From Actinomadura luzonensis (lineage in GTDB: Bacteria; Actinomycetota; Actinomycetes; Streptosporangiales; Streptosporangiaceae): 64,000 nt of DNA. Positions 59,980 through 64,000 of this stretch are shown here, in pieces; positions within the stretch are counted from its first letter, which is position 1, and every line of letters begins with the position of its first letter. Below the pieces are notes generated by a model that had not been told where the DNA came from, made no database searches, and saw nothing but the letters and a program-made list of their open reading frames with translations. The stretch is taken from assembly GCF_022664455.2 (NCBI RefSeq), contig NZ_JAKRKC020000002.1, positions 248,001 to 312,000 of the forward strand. The letters run 5' to 3'. Both the position numbers and the translations under genes were made by a program.

Positions 59980-61352
59980 AGCTCCTCCGGGTGGTTGAGC
60001 AGCCGGTCGACGGCGGTCAGGAACCGGCCGCCGGTGTAGCCGTCGCTGGCGCGGTGGTCGGCCGCGAGCGTGACGGTGACCAGCGGGCGGACGCCGAGCA
60101 GGCCGCCGACCGCCCACGGCCGCTCGGAGATCCGGCCGAACCCGACCAGGGCGACCTGCGGCGGGTAGATCACGCCGTGCACCGACTCGACGCCCTGGTC
60201 GCCGAGGTTGGTGACGGTGATCGTGGCCTCGGTCATCTCCGAGCCGCGCAGCCGGCCCGTACGGGCGCGGCCGACCAGGTCCTTCATCGCGGCCATGAGG
60301 TCGGCGAGGTCGCGGTTCGCGGCGTCGTGCAGGGCGGGCGCGATCAGGCCGCCGTCCCTGAGCGAGATGGCCACGCCCAGGTGCACCGCCTCGCCGGGGA
60401 CGAAGGCGTCGTCCCGCCAGAAGCCGTTGAGCTGCGGCACCTCAGCCACGGCCCGGGCGGCGGCCTTGAGCAGCAGCGCGGCGGGCAGGATGCGCCGGGG
60501 CACGGGGAGCTGCCGGTTGCGTTCGCGCAGCCAGGTCAGGGCGGCGCTCAGGTCGGTCGTGGCGGTGAGGTAGTAGTGCGGGATCTCGCGCTTGGAACGG
60601 CTCATCGCGCGGGCGATGGCTTGGCGCATCCCCGGTCGGGGCCGCGCCCGGGCGGCCGCGGTGGGCGCGGGGGGCGCGGCCGCGGTTCTGCGGACGTCGT
60701 CGGCGCGGATCGCGCCGGTGCGGCCGGTCGCGGTGACGGTCCTCAGGTCGACGCCCAGCTCGGCGGCGAGGCGGCGGGCGAGGGGCGAGGCCTTGATCCG
60801 GGCCGGGGCAGGGACCTGGGCCCGGGTTTTCTGGATCCGGGTCTTCTGAATCCGGGTCTGGGGCGCGGCCGAGGGTGCGGCGGGCTTTCCGGCGGGCTCT
60901 CCCGCGGTGGCGCGTTCGAGGTCGGCGCGGGTCACCCGGCCGCCCGGCCCGGTCCCGTGCACGGCGGCCGGGTCGAGACCGCGTTCGGCGGCCAGGCGGC
61001 GGATGAGCGGCGTCATGGCGGGGACGTGTTCGGGCGACGGCCCGGGAACGGGTGCCGCCCCGGCCGGGGGAGCCTGTGCCGGGGGAGCCGGTGCCCGGTG
61101 GCGGGCGGCCGGCGCGACCTTCTCGCTGATCACGGCCAGCGGGGTGCCGACCGGCACGCGCTCGTCCAGGCCGACCAGCAGCCTCTCCACCACGCCCGTG
61201 TGGAACGACTCGACCTCGATGGTGGCCTTGTCGGTGTCGATCACCGCGATGGGCTCGCCCCTGACGATCGTGTCCCCGGGCTTGACCAGCCACTCGGTGA
61301 CCGTGCCGGTCTCCATGTCGGCGCCCAGCGAGGGCATCAGGAACTCGGCCAT
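59976..61352 (-). CDS. Dihydrolipoamide acyltransferase (E2 of a 2-oxoacid/acetoin dehydrogenase complex)
   Basis: 458 residues. Lipoyl domain 1-80, with the lipoylated Lys in DTDKATIEV. Two peripheral-subunit-binding modules follow: TPLIRRLAAERGLDPAAVHGTG.. at about 112 and SPLARRLAAELGVDLRTV at about 195, where most E2 chains have one. The catalytic domain has HRASDG near the end (His and Asp for acyl transfer). A short repeat, RIQKTRIQKTRAQ, lies in the linker. The start ATG 61352 overlaps the E1-beta stop; a GTG one codon earlier is possible. Confidence 0.9.
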   Translation of the reverse strand: MAEFLMPSLGADMETGTVTEWLVKPGDTIVRGEPIAVIDTDKATIEVESFHTGVVERLLVGLDERVPVGTPLAVISEKVAPAARHRAPAPPAQAPPAGAAPVPGPSPEHVPAMTPLIRRLAAERGLDPAAVHGTGPGGRVTRADLERATAGEPAGKPAAPSAAPQTRIQKTRIQKTRAQVPAPARIKASPLARRLAAELGVDLRTVTATGRTGAIRADDVRRTAAAPPAPTAAARARPRPGMRQAIARAMSRSKREIPHYYLTATTDLSAALTWLRERNRQLPVPRRILPAALLLKAAARAVAEVPQLNGFWRDDAFVPGEAVHLGVAISLRDGGLIAPALHDAANRDLADLMAAMKDLVGRARTGRLRGSEMTEATITVTNLGDQGVESVHGVIYPPQVALVGFGRISERPWAVGGLLGVRPLVTVTLAADHRASDGYTGGRFLTAVDRLLNHPEEL

Positions 61353-62317
61353 CACGAGCTCACCGCCCGCCGCGCGGCCTCGACGACGGCGGGCACCTGA
61401 GGCAGCGCCGCCTCCTCCATGTGCCTGGCGTACGGGATCGGCACCTCGGCCGTGCAGACCCGCTCCACGGGGGCGTCCAGCTCGTAGAAGGCGCGGTCGG
61501 CGAGCCGGGCGGCGATCTCGGCGGACAGGCTGCCCGACCGCCAGCCCTCGTCCACGATGACCGCCCGGTGGGTCTTGGCGACCGAGGCCACGATGCTCGC
61601 CTCGTCCAGCGGGCGCAGCACCCGCAGGTCCACGACCTCCGCCTCGATGCCGCCGCCGGCCAGCTCCTCGGCGGCCGACAGCGCCTTGTGCAGGGTGCCG
61701 CCGTAGGCGAGGAGCGTGACGTCCCGGCCGGGACGGCGGACGGCGGCGCTGACGATGTCCACCTTCTCCGTGCCCGGCTCGCCCGGGACGTTGTAGAGCG
61801 AGCCGTGCTCGAAGATCAGCACCGGGTCCGGGTCGGCCAGGGCGGGCGCGAGCATCCAGCGGGCGTCGGCGACGGTGGCGGGCGCCAGGATGCGCAGGCC
61901 GGGGATGTGGGCGTACCAGCCTTCGAGGCTGTGGGAGTGCTGGGCGGCGAGCTGGCGTCCCGCCCCGGTGGTCATCCTGATCACCAGCGGGACGTTGAAC
62001 TGGCCGCCGGACATGTGCAGGATCGTCGCGGCGTTGTTGAGGATCTGGTCGAGCGCGAGCAGGCTGAAGTTCACCGTCATGATCTCGACGATGGGCCGCA
62101 TGCCGCCCATGGCCGCGCCGATGCCGGCCCCGACGAACGCCGACTCCGACAGCGGCGTGTCCCGGACGCGCTCCGGCCCGAACTTCTCCAGCAGGCCGAG
62201 GCTGACCGCGAAGCAGCCGCCGTACATGCCGACGTCCTCGCCCATGAGGAAGACCCGCTCGTCGGCGAGCAGGGCCTCACTGATGGCCTCGCGCATCGCC
62301 TCCCGGTAGGTGGTCAT
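61352..62317 (-). CDS. 2-Oxoacid/acetoin dehydrogenase E1 component, beta subunit
   Basis: 321 residues. MGEDVGMYGGCFAVSLGL, DTPLSESAFVGAGIGAAMGGMRPIVE, and the C-terminal transketolase fold (ADPDPVLIFEHGSLYN, EVVDLRVLRPLD) match E1-beta/AcoB. With the alpha subunit it decarboxylates a 2-oxoacid or cleaves acetoin on ThDP. It is 1 bp from the alpha gene's stop and overlaps E2. Confidence 0.93.
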   Translation of the reverse strand: MTTYREAMREAISEALLADERVFLMGEDVGMYGGCFAVSLGLLEKFGPERVRDTPLSESAFVGAGIGAAMGGMRPIVEIMTVNFSLLALDQILNNAATILHMSGGQFNVPLVIRMTTGAGRQLAAQHSHSLEGWYAHIPGLRILAPATVADARWMLAPALADPDPVLIFEHGSLYNVPGEPGTEKVDIVSAAVRRPGRDVTLLAYGGTLHKALSAAEELAGGGIEAEVVDLRVLRPLDEASIVASVAKTHRAVIVDEGWRSGSLSAEIAARLADRAFYELDAPVERVCTAEVPIPYARHMEEAALPQVPAVVEAARRAVSS

Positions 62318-62318
62318 G

Positions 62319-63272
62319 TCAGACCTCGCTGTAGACGAAGCGGGTGAGCTCCTCGACCGGCTCCAGCGGCGCCCGCTCGGCGAAGTCGATCGCCTCGTCC
62401 AGCTCCTGGGCGATCTCCTTCTCCAGCTCGGCCGTCTCCGGCCCGGGCAGCTCGATCACGTCGAGCGGGTCGCGGTGCTTCCACTGCTCGATCTCGGCCT
62501 TGTCGCGGTAGCGGTCGGGGTCGTACATGGAGTGGGCGCGGAAGCGGTAGGTGCGCAGCTCCAGGAAGTGCGGCCCGGCCCCGGCGCGGACGGCCTCGCA
62601 CGCCTTGCCGGCCGCGTCGGCGACCGCGCGCGCGTCCATGCCGTCCACCGGCCAGGCGGCCACGTCGTAGGCGGCGGCGCGCAGCGCCAGGTCGGTCTCG
62701 GCCTGGGAGCGGGCCAGCGCGGTGCCCATGGCGTACTGGTTGTTCTCGCAGGCGAACAGCACCGGCAGCCGCCACAGCGAGGCCAGGTTGAGGCATTCGT
62801 GGAACTCGCCCTCGGCCATCGCGCCCTCGCCGAAGAAGCAGGCCGTCACGCGCGGGCGCTCGAGCAGCTTGTCGGCCAGGGCCAGCCCGACCGCCAGGGG
62901 CAGGCCGCCTCCGACGATCGCGTTGCCGCCGTAGAAGCGGCGGGCGGCGTCGAAGATGTGCATGGAGCCGCCACGGCCCCGGCTGGTGCCGGACACCCTG
63001 CCGTACATCTCCGCCATGATCGTCTTGGCGGGGACGCCGCGGGCCAGGGCGTGGCCGTGCTCACGGTAGGTGGACACGACCGTGTCCTCCGGGGTCAGCG
63101 CGTGGCAGACGCCCGCCGCCACGGCCTCCTCGCCGATGTAGAGGTGCATGAAGCCGCGGATCTTCTCGCCGCTGTACAGCTCGACGCAGCGTTCCTCGAA
63201 GCGGCGGATGCGCAGCATCTGACGCAGCAGTTCCCGGTCGCGGGACGGCTGCGTACGGGATTTGCGTGCCAT
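62319..63272 (-). CDS. 2-Oxoacid/acetoin dehydrogenase E1 component, alpha subunit
   Basis: 317 residues. RRFEERCVELYSGEKIRGFMHLYIGEEAVAAG is typical of AcoA/PdhA. The ThDP motif is GEGAMAEG (the GDG position) and ENNQYAMGT. The length and the RGRGGSMHIFD segment fit the acetoin/pyruvate type better than the branched-chain type. First gene of the operon, divergent from the archease-like gene across 182 bp. No E3 (lipoamide dehydrogenase) gene is visible, so E3 must be shared. Confidence 0.93.
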   Translation of the reverse strand: MARKSRTQPSRDRELLRQMLRIRRFEERCVELYSGEKIRGFMHLYIGEEAVAAGVCHALTPEDTVVSTYREHGHALARGVPAKTIMAEMYGRVSGTSRGRGGSMHIFDAARRFYGGNAIVGGGLPLAVGLALADKLLERPRVTACFFGEGAMAEGEFHECLNLASLWRLPVLFACENNQYAMGTALARSQAETDLALRAAAYDVAAWPVDGMDARAVADAAGKACEAVRAGAGPHFLELRTYRFRAHSMYDPDRYRDKAEIEQWKHRDPLDVIELPGPETAELEKEIAQELDEAIDFAERAPLEPVEELTRFVYSEV

Positions 63273-63454
63273 GCCTCGACGGTGCGCTCGCGAATTCCCG
63301 CCCGACAGGGGCCAAAGTCCTCCGGACGGAGGAAGTGGACCTGAGCGGGCGCGGGCCCGCCGCCCGGCGGGGACTTTCAGCCCTACCCTCCCCTTGCCTC
63401 GTGCGCCGATCGTGGAAGCGGCCCCATCGCGGAGGCTCGTGCCATGGAGGCGAG

Positions 63455-63979
63455 ATGACACACGAGGACGAGGGAGCGGGCTGCCGCGCCCGCTACGCGA
63501 ACGGCCGGATCATCCTGGACGCCTGGGCGCCCGGCAGGGCCGAGTGCATGGCGCAGGCGGTGCGCGGCCTGGTACGGGACGCGGTGCGGCCCGGCGGCGC
63601 GCCGCCCTGCGAGCAGGACGTCGAACGGGTCGAGGCGCTCCCGGACCGTGAGCTGCTCGCGCACGTCCTGGGCCGGGCCGTCGCCCAACTGGCCCGGCGC
63701 GGCCTGGTCCCCGCCGACGTGCTGATGAAGGAGGACGACGAGGGCGGCGTCACCACGACCCTGCTCCTCGTCCCGGGCACGCAGCTGCGGCGCATGCCCG
63801 CCGCCGGTCCCCGCGCCGACGACGTGCTGATCGAGCGGTCGGACGCGGGCTGGCGGTGCCACGTCGTGGTGGAGGCCCGGCCGGTGGCCGCGCTGCACGA
63901 GGGTTTCCCGCCGGCGACGCCGCGAGGATCCGCCGGGACGGCAGGGAGAGACGCGGGGACGAGCGGAGGAGGCGCGTGA
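63455..63979 (+). CDS. Archease-like (SHS2-fold) protein
   Basis: 174 residues from ATG 63455, which follows GGAGGCGAG. RIILDAWAPGRAECMAQAVRGLVRDAV and DRELLAHVLGRAVAQLARRGLVPADVLM align by eye with actinobacterial archease-like proteins, and the C-terminal GWRCHVVVEARPVAALHE with their last strand. Where archeases have a metal-binding His-x-x-Asp before the first helix, this one has YANG, so metal binding is doubtful. A Gly/Thr-rich tail follows. Its stop overlaps the next gene's start. Confidence 0.6.
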   Translation: MTHEDEGAGCRARYANGRIILDAWAPGRAECMAQAVRGLVRDAVRPGGAPPCEQDVERVEALPDRELLAHVLGRAVAQLARRGLVPADVLMKEDDEGGVTTTLLLVPGTQLRRMPAAGPRADDVLIERSDAGWRCHVVVEARPVAALHEGFPPATPRGSAGTAGRDAGTSGGGA

Positions 63980-64000
63980 TGACGCGACACGTCGTCGTCG
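63979..64000 (+). CDS. Start of a gene running off the window
   Basis: ATG 63979 (or GTG 63976) overlaps the archease-like stop, with GGAGGAGG upstream. Only MTRHVVV is visible, too little to identify. Coupled translation implies it works with the archease-like protein. Confidence 0.6.

Noticed and set aside
59731..63272. Calling the E1-E2 operon a complete acetoin or pyruvate dehydrogenase system
   Set aside because: There is no E3 gene, and motifs do not separate acetoin from pyruvate; the ACP argues for a different end use.

Overview
The window is very GC-rich, uses GTG starts freely and has many ATGA/GTGA stop-start overlaps. Its families (PaaX and IclR regulators, an ECF41-type sigma factor, a LuxR/NB-ARC regulator, many secreted proteins) are typical of a filamentous actinobacterium. 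The Streptosporangiaceae (Nonomuraea-like) are my best guess, by inference only. I see no tRNA, rRNA, CRISPR array, transposase or phage gene. About 60 protein genes fill almost all the DNA.

Bases 1-11054 are catabolic. Two SDR genes on the plus strand face a minus-strand block: MHS-type transporter, acyl-CoA ligase, Rieske oxygenase of vanillate-demethylase type, a tiny coupled protein, its PDR-type reductase, an IclR regulator and an epoxide-hydrolase-like enzyme. A PaaX regulator is divergent at the block's upstream end. A MarR regulator and an amidohydrolase follow, again divergent.

Bases 11105-26948 are mixed: a membrane protein, a secreted EEP-fold phosphatase/nuclease, secreted proteins, a double GNAT protein, an efflux MFS, a VOC protein, a SigJ/ECF41 sigma factor with its own promoter motif, a secreted M1 aminopeptidase, two aldo/keto reductases (one behind a MerR-type promoter), a secreted beta-propeller and a large LuxR/ATPase regulator.

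Bases 27130-41141 hold an IclR-centred catabolic locus. A branched-chain-type ABC importer (with LivM and LivG fused), a ThDP enzyme and an aldehyde dehydrogenase run leftwards. An IclR regulator, a class III CoA-transferase and a citryl-CoA-lyase-like enzyme run rightwards and end at a strong terminator. A Tat-exported quinoprotein-like propeller and a secreted ThuA-like protein follow, divergent around matched palindromes.

Bases 41216-48372 look like an immunity or conflict island. On the minus strand, two different SLATT-type 2TM proteins, a deoxyribosyltransferase/TIR-like protein with a helical tail, a SLOG protein and a 1013-residue TIR-STAND-TPR protein are encoded in order. A response regulator without a phospho-acceptor Asp and a small tail-anchored protein lie beside it. 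I read it as a nucleotide-signal-sensing, NAD-consuming or membrane-perturbing abortive defence. It is the best candidate here for an undescribed system.

Bases 48735-64000 carry a MATE transporter, a three-gene operon of small secreted proteins, a RibD/DHFR-like protein, an AhpD-fold protein without its CxxC, an FG-GAP secreted protein, an unrecognised 409-residue protein, a triply frameshifted hydrolase pseudogene behind a TetR gene, and an acyl-CoA synthetase. Convergent to that lies an operon of E1-alpha, E1-beta, E2 and an acyl carrier protein. The last genes are an archease-like protein and the first codons of the next gene.
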